Assembly (NCBI GenBank): GCA_002633005.1
Contig: NMRA01000006.1
Span: 1,823,359 to 1,887,358 of the forward strand
Length of the DNA: 64,000 nt
Source: Phoronis australis
Lineage: Eukaryota; Phoronida; Phoronidae
Direction of reading: 5' to 3'
The position numbers and the translations under genes are program-made. This document shows, in pieces, positions 22,901-34,900 of this stretch. The notes below the pieces were generated by a model. It was not told where the DNA came from and searched no databases. It saw nothing but the letters and a program-made list of their open reading frames with translations. Within the stretch, counting starts at the first letter, position 1. Each line of letters starts with the position of its first letter.

Positions 22901-25900
22901 ACGTCATACGAAATTGTGGTGATTTTCTGTTCTAGCAAGAGGCATCTCTTGGTAGAACAAATCATTAATGTAACAGCCTGACTATTCATCTCCTTGTCTT
23001 ACCTTTGGAAGTTAAGTAACAAAGTAACAATACTTCTAAGAACAATATTTAAATGCATGAACCTTTAGTTACGACTCAAAATATCAAGTGCCATACTTAA
23101 TCCATTGATTCTGGAATTCAACAGATGGAGTTGTTGCCTAATTTTGTATGTTTATGGTCAAGGTGATGTGCCATATGTGTACATGCACAGTGCTGTCTTA
23201 GAGGCAGTAGTGGGTTTATGCGATATTGTCGGCATGTCTGATGGACAAGGTATTGTAGAATCAATAGCCCTGCACAATGTAATTGACCGAAAACACTATT
23301 TTTCTTGTAACGGAGTTGAGACAAGTTTCGCCATTACCAGCAAGGGAATCTCATAGATCACATCACATGTTGGTAGTTGAACAGTGTCAGAGACCGTACA
23401 GAGGGAGGCAAATCTTACTAGCAAAATCCCATTGAACAGCCATTGGCAGATATTGTTGTTTCATGGACCAGAGCGAGATCAAGAGAGCATGTTTTGTGAA
23501 GAAAACAAATAATGGTGGATTACTTGTGGCTGAGACGAGACATTCTATTATTTTAGTTTGCGTTTTTTAACTCCATAAGTTTCTGATTATCATAACATTG
23601 TTCCAGTTTGTTAACATACGAACACTGCTAGACAATGTATGAACACTGCTGGACAATGTCGTGGGTTGTTGTGCTGTATGTATTGTCCCGGGTCATTCAT
23701 TTGACAGTGCAGACAAACAGATGAATACAGTAACACCAAGGAGGGAATTTATCTGTCCTCTGTGCTTTCCCTGTTGTGACTATGTTTACTGTGCCCTTAG
23801 ACCTAACATTTTCTGGTACCCTGGACACTGTAGTTTTTTAACCCTTAGTGTGGTGGAGTGCATACCTTGCCACAATAGGTTTCATGCCTGGTGTGTGATC
23901 TGTGATATTATATGCCCAGTGACATTACTTGTTTTGTGTTGTTATTATGCCTGTGCTATTTTCGGTGCCTGTGTTGTACCTGTATTTATGATCATTTGTG
24001 ATTGGACCATTATTATAGGTATTAGTGGGCGCATTGCATTGCTCTTGTTTACAAATCATTGACTAGTACTTGCTATCTGGGCTGATTTTCACATATAGAC
24101 AGTTTAAGTTCACCTAGTGGTTATAGTCAACATAATTTGGACACTATTGCAGCATTTTTATCCCTTCACAATGTTTGCTTTGTCAATTATTTGTCGATTG
24201 AAATTGACTTGACAGATTATGGTGAAATTTCACAGTATTTGAATTTATGGCAGGGATACGCCAGCACCACTTGATTTTTGGAGTGCTGTGCCATCCTGTT
24301 TTCAAGGAAATAGTGCTTGTATGAAAGCATTGTCAAAATGGCTTAACAGTTTTTAAGGAAACATGACAAAGAAATGCATGGCTGAGATGCATAGCATTTT
24401 GTGCAATTTTGACTGCAGTTCGAGGTGTACATTAATTTTCTATTGTGGCGTGGACTTCAGTGCATAATAAATTTTAATTGTATAGTTTTGTAACCTGCCT
24501 GATAATTTGCCATAGGAAAAGTTGAAGTAAATATTACTTTAAGGATATCTTAAACCTTATTCATAAAAATTGTCCATTTTTACAATACTTCATATGTCTA
24601 GAAAAATACCTGATCTTCATTCTCGAGGAACTTTAATTATGAAATATATAACGTGTAACGAGAAAAAGATTTAGTAGAACCGTCTTGGAACTGCACAACT
24701 GCATGGAAATCTGTTACTTATCCAAGGTCAAGTGTTACGTGGCTGTCACTCAAATCTAATCTCTGGCCAGGCACAGCAGCTCTGTATGTACCCTCAGTCC
24801 TTTCATTCACTCAGTCGCCATAATTTTGCGTCAACGACGTGTACATATTATAGAAAGACGCCGGGAAAAAGGACAAAATGCAGTTTTGATAATAGAGAGT
24901 TGTGTGTTTGCATCCATACGACCATCGAGAAGGAATTCTAAGTTGCTTCATCATGCCACATTTACTTTGTGTTCACGAACACAACAAGTTGTGAAAAGAG
25001 ATAAAATTCTTACCCAAATTTGACATTTCAATGTTTCGATCTCATGCTCACGATGTGCTTTAACTACCGACCAATTTCTGTATTGACATTTTGTACTTGG
25101 GTTTCATATCAGTCTCCTAGTGCGTGGTGTGTCTAACAATGAACTGTTGACCTACTTTAAAGTGGACCACAATGCACCAGCTTGACCCACTTAATATATT
25201 GGCTCCGCCCATAATCTAGTCTGCCCATGGCCTACTTGGAATCAACTTTACTGATTAAGAAGTTTTTTTGTGATAATCAAGTTAACTACGCTCTGCAAAT
25301 TGATGTAAAGTTGCAAGTGAATGATGCAATAATGAACGCAGCTAACGGATGTATCGGTTGTATTGACCGAAAATAAGTTTTCATTGAATAATTAACCAAA
25401 GATCTTAAGATATTCACCTCTCACGATTTAATCGGCTTTTTCTCAGCAGCGGCAAATCAACTTAAAATGAAAACAGCTTGGTGGCTTTAGCTGAAACTTT
25501 CCGAACTTAGTATTCACCAATTTCAAAAGCGCTGTTAGGATTTTTGACATAAAGGTCTAGTTTTTGCGTAGTATAACAAAGACGAATATGACTGCTGTAT
25601 TTTACAAAAATACCTTATGTTTTGCGAGTTGATTTGTCATAGAAACCATTGAAAAGACTAACTGAAAATTTCTAACAGCGTTTTTGAGGCAACTGGTGAA
25701 GTTTTCATTTAGAAAGGTTCATAAAAATCTACAGAAGGGTATTTTGCTATCAATGTACCATTCTAAAAAATGAAATTTTGACTTAAAAAGGTGTTAATGT
25801 AATGATAATAATGGTACATAAATATAAAACATAGTTTTACATTCCCTTGTCTTTTATCTTTCAGAAAATGTTATGTATTACTTTTACTAGTTGACAAAGC

Positions 25901-28900
25901 CTAGTTTTTTGATATACGTGTTACAATGGAGGCCTCTAAATAAGGTTTCAGATAATCTTAATGGCATATTAAGCCCTACATCAGTGGGTACTTTGGTAGT
26001 ACCGTAATCGTTCGGGTTAACGCCCATGCTCAGTTAACCGCCCACCCCTACTTTAGGTGGATTTTCGATTTAACCGCCCACTGCTCGGTTAACCGCCCCC
26101 CTGCTATTTTTGAAGATTTCCAATTAAGCGCCCACCTCTCGGTTAAGTTAGTGACAATGTCGTTTGTTTAGATAATTATTTCAACACGGGTCTTAAAACA
26201 TCAAGTCTGGAAGGGGGGGGTTAAGGCATCTTTATGTTGTTCACTTTGAAGTTGGCCATTTTTTACCCACCAATGCCTTGAATATGCCTTTAACTACTGA
26301 TAGTCGAGTTAATAAAATGTGAGTTGATGAAAATGACTTTTTGGTGGTGGTTTATGAGATCTAGAAGGCATTGTAAACATTTCGACTTGATGGAGTGTGT
26401 ATTCAATAGGCATGGTGACTGTTTTAGATGGGCATGCAATACAGGTTTACTGGACTGCAGGTAGGAATTCCATCTGTCGCTGGTTTTCAACCTCCAGTTG
26501 CTCCCAGTTTCACTCACTACATCCCACCCCTAGTCGCTAGCCATTTCAAATCCCATCAGGCACGGAACCAGGGGAGCCCAAACCCCCCTGCTAGAATGTA
26601 GAATGTTGTAACCTGTGAATTTTTGAAACAAAGATCTGGAACCCCGTTCGGATGTTGTTAGAGGGCACTTTTTGGACATTGGCATAGGAAACACTTGATG
26701 GTTGGGGGGAGAGTCTGTTTTTCAATTTTATTTTAATACAAAGTTTGTGAGTTGAAACTTAATAATTAATTGTTAATTGATACTTATTAACACCTGGGAT
26801 ATTTGGGGGGCTGGAAAGCTATCTCTGCCCCCAACCTTTTGGTTGAGGGGTGCTCGCCCCCTTCCCCCCTGATGCTTCTTATGCTTATGTAGGAAAGAAA
26901 TGCTATGTTTTTGATGCTACCTTCAGCAGACCTATCTTATGTTTATTACGTTTCTCCTGACCCCCTCCTGGACAAAATCCTGCAGGTTCTGTACCGGCCG
27001 CCCTCTGATTGCCTACTTTCACCTGGACACCACTGTTTACTGAAACTCTCTCCTGCTTAAAATGTATTACTCGTAGTTTACGTTAGCTTCGCTGCCCAAA
27101 ATTTTTTTGATTTACTCTCTGCTTTGCCTGTATGTGTATTTTTCCAATACACCACTCATATTTTATATTCTCAATATTTTAAACAAAGATACTTCACAAT
27201 GTTGAATTTGACACAATAAAATCGGCCATGGTAGTCAACATCTGCTGTACTTTGTCGGAGCACACACCCGCTAGGTGTCGCTACTGTTCACAGCACAATA
27301 ATGGCAGCGGCCGATGAGATTAGTCTTGTTAATGTCTTTGGAAATATTACTGACATCTTGCCACCAACTGACCCTTAATCTTACCATAAATACAGGATTC
27401 GTGAAACAAGGCCCTGCGTACAAATTGCCCGTCAGTGCTGTACATAAGCAGACGATGGTTGCACGATATGTGTAGACTTGGATGTCAAAAATGTTATTGA
27501 AAATTTTTAGCATCAGACTGGTTTGTTCTCTTATTACTATTTTATTGTGTTCTTTGCAACAAAAAATTCAAATTTGACTGCTATTATGAAATTCACGTAC
27601 ATATTCGAAGTCCACATTCATACTGCGAGGAGTTTGTGTGCCATGTCTTGAAATAAACGTATTGAACTAACAATACAAAATGTCTTAATAATGACTAATC
27701 TACCATACTTTGAACTCACTGTATAGGTTTTCAAACTTTACCCATAGAAGCCAGACTTGTCACAACAAAATTCAATTCTTATAAATATCTTTTCTGATGG
27801 AAACTTAAACAGAGATCCTTCATTTTTCTGCACAGCTGTTGTATACATGACATTTAGACAGTGATGTTTTGTAATTGGATTGGATTTTACTCTACATCAG
27901 TTGAGAATTAGCCAATGCCCTGTGCAACATATCACTCAAATGAGTCACCAGGCTTGTAACCATCACAAAGCAAGCTAATTAATGAGCTCAGTGACAAATG
28001 ACCTTAAAACCCATCTGAAGAATAATGGGACTGGTGAAATGTTTAGGTGTGTGTTTGGAACATTATATGCCAGCATTTAATTGTCAAAATGAGATTTATT
28101 ACTCTGTGACTCCCTGTCTTATCTTTTGTGTGCTCTTGAAGGATTCAAAATTAATGAAAAGTAGAAATAACAAGACATACCAAAGGTGATGTTTACTTAC
28201 GAAATTTGTTGAAGTTCAATTGTTCTAGAAACCAAAATTAATTTTGTGATAGTTTCATCTGTTTTCACTGACTGTGTCTTTACTGAACAAAATCTCCAAG
28301 TTGTTTTTATGATTTTTGCATGTTGCTGTTATATTCTGAATGTATTGATTAACAACTTCATCAGTCGTTGTCTGAATGCTTGAAAGGCTTCCATTGTTTA
28401 AACCAAAAACAAACAAAAACCGTTGCATTTATAATCCGTTATTAAAAATATCTTTGTTATCTGTTTCTTTTTCTAGGCATCCTTTGAACAGACTGAGGTC
28501 TTTGTCGAAGAGGAAACTGGTGAAGTTACAAAGAGGCAGAGTAATGGGTCCGCGGTGACTGAGAGTGGTCAACGAAACTCGTCCGGGTCAAAGGGCAGTG
28601 GGGGTCAGCGCGGGTCGTCGAGGTCGAGTCAGCGTGAGAGCGCACACCAAAGTAATGGCGTTATAGAGAACAAGGACAGATCCGGTTCAGCCAAAATATC
28701 CACAGTGGAGCAAAAAGCGGATGAGGAGAGGTATGGCTTGTCAATCAAAATACATTTTATTTATTTTGTTCATAACAAATGAAGAATTATTGTATTTTGC
28801 TGATGTGTGCCAAATAAATTGATTATACAGACTTCGCAGTTGATGGGTGTGTAAAGTTAACGAAACAGCCAAATATTGCCAACTGCGCACGTGTAAATTT

Positions 28901-31900
28901 ACTGAAATGCAGCCTACGGGTTGCCAACTTGATCTCATCAACAGTAATTAAATTACTTCATTGTGTTCTGGTATAAGAGTATTTGGCTCCATCATTAACA
29001 AAACACTTTTTGAGCATGTGACTCAGTGACAGCAGGCTCACCCAGGTCATCGATCACCTCATGTTTACAGCAGCATGAGATATTCACATATTCAAATGGA
29101 TGAATTAAATGGTGAAGATACAGTGTTTAGACCTTATTAACACAGATAAGGAGTTAATGAACGGGCTTTGCCTTGATATTTTCCGAAGTACAAAACTGAC
29201 TGTGTGCGAATTAGGTGGGCCAAGAAATTCCCACCAAGTGAAAGAAGTCAGGGACAAAAAATTCTTAGGTTTCTTTTTTATTTCTCCAAATAATCTCGGG
29301 TGTTGAGAATTACCGTAGCCGTTATAGTAGTCATAGGACATCCACCTCAATTATTACGTCCATGCTTTTCTACCCAAGAAATGTTTTCAGTCTAAAATTT
29401 CTGTGAATAATTGTTTAAAAGTAGGTTCGTAATTTTCTTGAAAAAGCCAAATAGGATTACTACTTGAAACCACCTCCACAAACTTCTGTATTTGGGAATA
29501 ATTGTTTAAAAGCAGGTTTGAAATTTTTGGAAATCCAGATGTAGTAACTTCCTGAAATGACCCCCATAAACCTGCTCTGGATGTTGAATGACAGGTACAG
29601 TTGTCGGGTGGTGTGGCAATGAGGAATAGAAAGGGAACATTCACTGACAACTGCGTTTGGAGAGCCATCAAAATTCCAGCTGGCAAATGTTGAGGCAAGA
29701 AATTTGTTACGAATTTCCATTGAAGGTCATTTGTTGGAGAACTTAGCAGCTGCTATTAACTGCTTTGTGGGGAGGAATTTTTGATTGGTCAAGGTTTGAC
29801 ATAGAACTCTTTGGTGTTGTGAGAGCATAAAAACCGTCTGTTTGACTCAATTTCAAATTCTGGTGCTCAGACTAGGAAGAGTTTACGAAGACAAACGCAA
29901 TTTCTGTCATTCACGGGTGTTTGATAATGCTGGACTTTTTACTGTGCATCATTTGAGCAACACACCATGGAAAATGGTAATTTAAAGACATGGTAATATC
30001 AAGGAATTTTAAAAAAGTTGTGAAATTCCTCTACTTTGAAATCCTCATTCAAGCTTATTGTAAACAATAGGTGGCGTTGCACGTAGACACAAAATACAAC
30101 AACACAGCAAATTTCAGAATGACACTGTTTTATTGGAAATGGCTATTTTGGATATCATAAATGGGGAGAATATTCCAAATAGGGAGAGCTTAGTATTTGT
30201 TCAAGTTGCAATCAGCTTTCATTCAGTTGTGAGTTTACTCGATGAAATCTGCTGGGTGGATGAATGTGATGTTGTATTGTTATATTTTGAATACGAAAAT
30301 TGTCACAAGTGTGAATTCAACAAGTTCATGTCCATAATTATGAATTACATAGCAAGTTTATCTTAAACTTTAAAGTTTCACAAGTAGCTCGTTTTAAAAA
30401 GCTTTTAGATACTCTGTTTCTGTAACTGCAGTTTACGACTTACACCATTGTGGTGTTCTGCTAGCCCAGTTACTGTGACTTTCAAAACATCTAAAACTGA
30501 TGTTAATTTGTTTTTATGTTATGACTTTTATTTTTACCATTGAGCTAATTATCGACATAGTTTGCCTGTATTACTCATCATAGTATTTTAGTTACTGTAA
30601 ACCTCAGTCTGTTTCAAAAACGACTTTCTTCGTAGGCATCGTGTTTTTATCCTTTTCTTGAATTGCGATTGATTGAATAAAGTACTTGGAATTCATTTAG
30701 TAGCAATACGTATGAAAAAACTCACTTTTATTATGTGATTGTCTCAAGTTAAATTATTGGTGTAATGTTTTCATTTTTAAATGTCATAGTAAACAATTGA
30801 TTTAATTTTTATGCTATGTTGAGCTTTTTGTTTTTATTTTGTGTTAATATGTTAGTCCTTTAATTCCAAGTCATTCCTTTCTGTTGTTGTTATTTTCTTT
30901 GTGTCCTTGCTCGTCATTATATTTCACTCCACTAATTTATTGTTATGCACGTATATATAAGCCTAGATATAATGATTCATTTTCTGGGCGAATTCCCTAC
31001 ACCATTGTTGTATTGTCTTATACTTGTAGTGAAATAAAAAAGTAACAATCCTACTGAGTTAAAATCTGTAGTTTTGTAGTTATTTTGGCTGAATTGGCTG
31101 ACTTGCCATAACCTTCTTGTCAAAAACAGGACAAGACCCATTTTTAAGTGGCTTTAGTCAAAAGTTGTTTTTTTGGCAGAAGGTGCGGGTTTGTAGGTCC
31201 TTTAATATCTGATGTTTTGACTCGCACCTTCATTTTTGTGTGTATACAATCACTGGGTTGACATAGACTGGCATTATAATATCCGCTTACCATGTGCTCC
31301 AGGAATGCCGAGATAAAGCCAGAGGCCTCACCAGGAGCTAGTGTTGAGCCTGAAGCTGAAGATGGAGACGACGACTACGACCATATTCAACGAAAGACGT
31401 TCCATCCGAAGATGACAACGAATCCATACGACAAGGTGAAAAAGGGTACCGATTCCAATATGGTGGAGGCTTCTGATCCATACGCCCATGTCAAGCTTCA
31501 TGGCGAAGACAATCAAGCCGATCCAAGCAATGACTGCGACGAAGACTACGCAATCGTCGAGAGTCCAACCATCCCAGAGGCTGGCGCTGGCTTCAGTGAT
31601 CAGTTTACGACAGTGACCCAAAATCCGCCAACATCCTCGAAAGAAAGCAGTCCTGTAGACGAAGACCAAGATTATGACGGTACCTACGCGGTGGTGGATA
31701 AAAACAAGATGTCCGACGCCAGACCAAAGTCGCCGACGAAAGTCGTGGATGAAGAAGAATACTATGCAGTGATTCCTCCTCCACCTGTTCCGGAGAAAAA
31801 CTTTGACCTGGAATCGCCAGCTACAGCAACCACATCCTCACACGGTGCATTTGATGGAGCTTCCATGTTGCCCAGAGCAGGAAATACGCCACCCATACGA

Positions 31901-34900
31901 CCACCTGATCCAGGTAATGAGCTACGTGAAATGTACCGTCCATTGTTCTCTCCGGCTTATTGTCCTCGAGTTATTTTAAATTTACTGATGACAAGGTGGT
32001 ATACTGATAAGTGTCTCAGGCTTGCAACAGGTGTCTCTGGGTATGAGAGCAGCTTTATTTTAGACCTATCCTATCATTGGTATGATACAGGCTTCATTTT
32101 TCGTCTGATTGACACGTAATTTGTGCAAATTTTAGCTTGTCACTATGTCATGGACGATTGTTGTTTATTGAAATTGTGCTCAAGATGGTGCTCTAGTATC
32201 AATCTTTTATGTCATTTGCTTCATGGAGCCATATCACTATTACAGTACTTTTGAGTAGCTGGAAGAAATTTGTTCTAAGGATAGATATATCTCTTCAGGA
32301 ATTACAGGAAATGTGTTTGAGAGCACTTTTATATTAAATTGTGCTCAGTTATGATGAGGCTGCTGCCATTTTGACTAAAACCTTCACTTTTATTATGATG
32401 CTCTGACACGTGAAAATGTTGCATCTATGATACTGTAATGCCTACTGTTGCAAAATGTTTTAATAAATTCAAGCAGAATTTACCAGTGACAACACACGGT
32501 GAGATGGATTACACACTGTTTAATTTGTCAGTTTCAAAATCATGGCTTCCAACAAAATTTGAGTGCATCTTCAGGTGTCGATTCATCAATGAATTTTCAT
32601 CCGTATCTTGTCAGATCCTCCATACTCGGCCATCACTGCCAGAGAATCCCTGGAAAGCATACATCAGCGCAAATCGGAGGCCGCCTCTAGAATTATTGAA
32701 GAAGATTACTATTCCGTAGTAAGTTGTTCCTTTAATTGTAATAAAGTTGCTCATTACTGTTTCGTAAAATAAATCTGTTCAATTAACGATTTGGGCAGTT
32801 GTCAGCATTTTTACATTGTCTGAACGGAGACTTATCTTAATCGTATGACTGGTCGTAATTTCGTGTTTATGCTATGCATGAAAACGCCGTATAGTTAGGA
32901 CATTTTAGTGAAAGGAAGCTCTTGAACTGTACAATTATTGTTTATAGCGGGCAGCAGGGATAAAAAAGCAACTGCATGTTGTTTTCATGTGGACATGTTG
33001 CGTGGGTCAAAAATGTTAAGCATCGAAGCACTTTCGTAATGTGGAATTTCAAAAACTTGTTTCTACTCATGAACTGAATAGGACTATAGGCTGTTGCCTT
33101 ACAGTTGCCCATTTCAGAGTCAAACTTAGGTAATTAATGCTGGGGGTCATGTCGCACCGGGTTAGTCCTCAGTACAGCCTTGAAAATGAGCAAAACAGTT
33201 CCAGCTGTGATCTAAAAACTCCATTTCGGACCAGCTAAAAGCAAGTCCATAGTAAAAATCTTAGACCTGTGCTTGTCAACTCCACACAGGCTCCAATAAT
33301 TCTCCATACTCAGTGGCCTAACTCTATACCAGATATCAAACTCCAGTCCAGGGGACCAGATTCCTCGCTTGGTTTATGAGATGCAACACTGGAGTTTGAT
33401 ACATGGATGTGAAGCCTCCTTGTTTCTTACGTGGAGTTTAGGGGTACACGTCTTGAATTTGTTTGCAAGTCCAGGACTAGAGTTTTGGGGTCTGTAGCTG
33501 GAATTGACAGGTGCAGCCATAACTTCGTTTCCACCTTGAGACTAAGCATTGTTCAATCTGTGTTAGAACCCCACAGTTGGTGTTGTATTCAAGCAATTGC
33601 TCATTGCCTTTCACCCCTGCCGGTGTGATGAAGGTGTTGAGAAGGGTTTGCACATTCTGAGGTCGAGATTTTGCTTGAGTGGCTCTTGAACGAGTAATGC
33701 TATGCTGGATGTAGTCTATGTATGTACCAAAATCTAATAATTTCTTTATGTACGTGTTGCCATAGGTTGCTGGCGAAAGCGGAAATGGCACAGTTACTGC
33801 GTTGGAGAAACGAGAAAGTACTTCAAGCGATTTATATGATGAAATTAGTGGCGGGGTAGCTGGTTCGTCTGGTGATGGACTGGTGGCTCCCCCTCCTGTC
33901 GATGTTGGGCACTTGAAAAGGCTTGCAAGCTCGTCTAGACATGGTGAGTGTTGTATTCTTACTGAATGCATATTTTGTGGGCATCCAGAATGCAAATTTC
34001 TATTATTTTTTTGTGAGACAATGGCACGATTTTATTGTCAAAGGGGCATATGAACTATCCACCTGTGCTCTTACATTGAGCACTCACAGTTGTTGAAACT
34101 CCTTCCTATCAGTTCTCTCCACAAAAAATGAGAGTTTTCATGTCCAACTGGATTTCTAATGGTGATTGTCTTCCCATTATACTTCAGTGCTACTCCTTTT
34201 CAAGTCTTGTGATGCCCTTTTATGATTTTCGTAAACAAGATTCATGTCAATTTTAATTAATGCTTCATCAAGTCTTAGACATCAGTGTTTCTGTCTGAAT
34301 TAATTTCCCACATAGTTTTGCTTAGTCCACGGGCCGACACGAAACAAAATGTTGTTTGAACTTGTGAAATCAAATGTTGCCTTGACCATATTTCAGACAA
34401 CCAAGCTGCAGCCAATCAAGTGGTTGATCAGGTGGGACAGTTGTACGCCGAAGTACACAAACCCAATGGAAGGAATCCTGACCCCGCTTCACACCATGTT
34501 CAGTCTGTGAATAGTAGGCACAAGGCAGAAGAACCAGCGCCCAGCTCCACAAGGCAAACTGTCAGGCGTCAGTGTTACGAAGAAATAAACTTAGACGATG
34601 TTGACATCAATGGGGTCGATTCAGAAGAGGACACTGATCCCAATTACGACACTGTGATGAAAAGTGTGGACAGTTCTAGTGGTGAAATGAGCCAATCGAC
34701 TGGCGTCACCCGTGTCCATGTAGGAGGTGCCAGTGTGCTGGATTCTCAAGTGGCAGAAAGGAGTGGCGATCTTGTGACAACGATTCACATCGGACAAGAG
34801 GAAGGTGGCGCCCCCGTCTGGGTGCACAAGAAACGCCCTCATATGTATGAGGAGATTGACACTACAGACAAAGACTCTAGTAGTAGCACACACTGCGACA

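Larger units (their letters stand above)
18560..28476 (+). other. adaptor intron 2 (9.9 kb)
   Basis: It contains a degenerate repeat block at 19860-20480, an 88-codon open frame at 21071-21337, an imperfect direct duplication at 21902-23101 flanking an N, a 133-codon cysteine-rich open frame at 23661-24062 and a truncated GGTTAA/CGCCC repeat at 26000-26147. Homopolymer runs of C near 21580 and G near 26215 are present. No nested gene can be supported. Confidence 0.65.
31914..34396 (+). other. adaptor introns 4-6
   Basis: The introns span 31914-32614, 32719-33765 and 33944-34396. Nothing but AT-rich unique sequence was seen. A sense open frame at 32438-32719 overlaps exon 5 in the wrong phase, and an antisense frame crosses exon 6. 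Confidence 0.7.

Noticed and set aside
32438-32719. 93-codon frame over adaptor exon 5
   Set aside because: It is in a different phase from the exon 4 and exon 6 junctions. The phased reading gives PPYSAITARE and DYYSV, which fit the protein.
33477-33995. 172-codon minus-strand open frame
   Set aside because: It is antisense across adaptor exon 6 and its flanking introns. The plus-strand exon has matching splice phases and a docking-motif pattern, and the antisense product resembles nothing.
34621-34893. 90-codon antisense frame over adaptor exon 7
   Set aside because: It is a shadow of the coding strand, which has a complete phased exon with stop codon.
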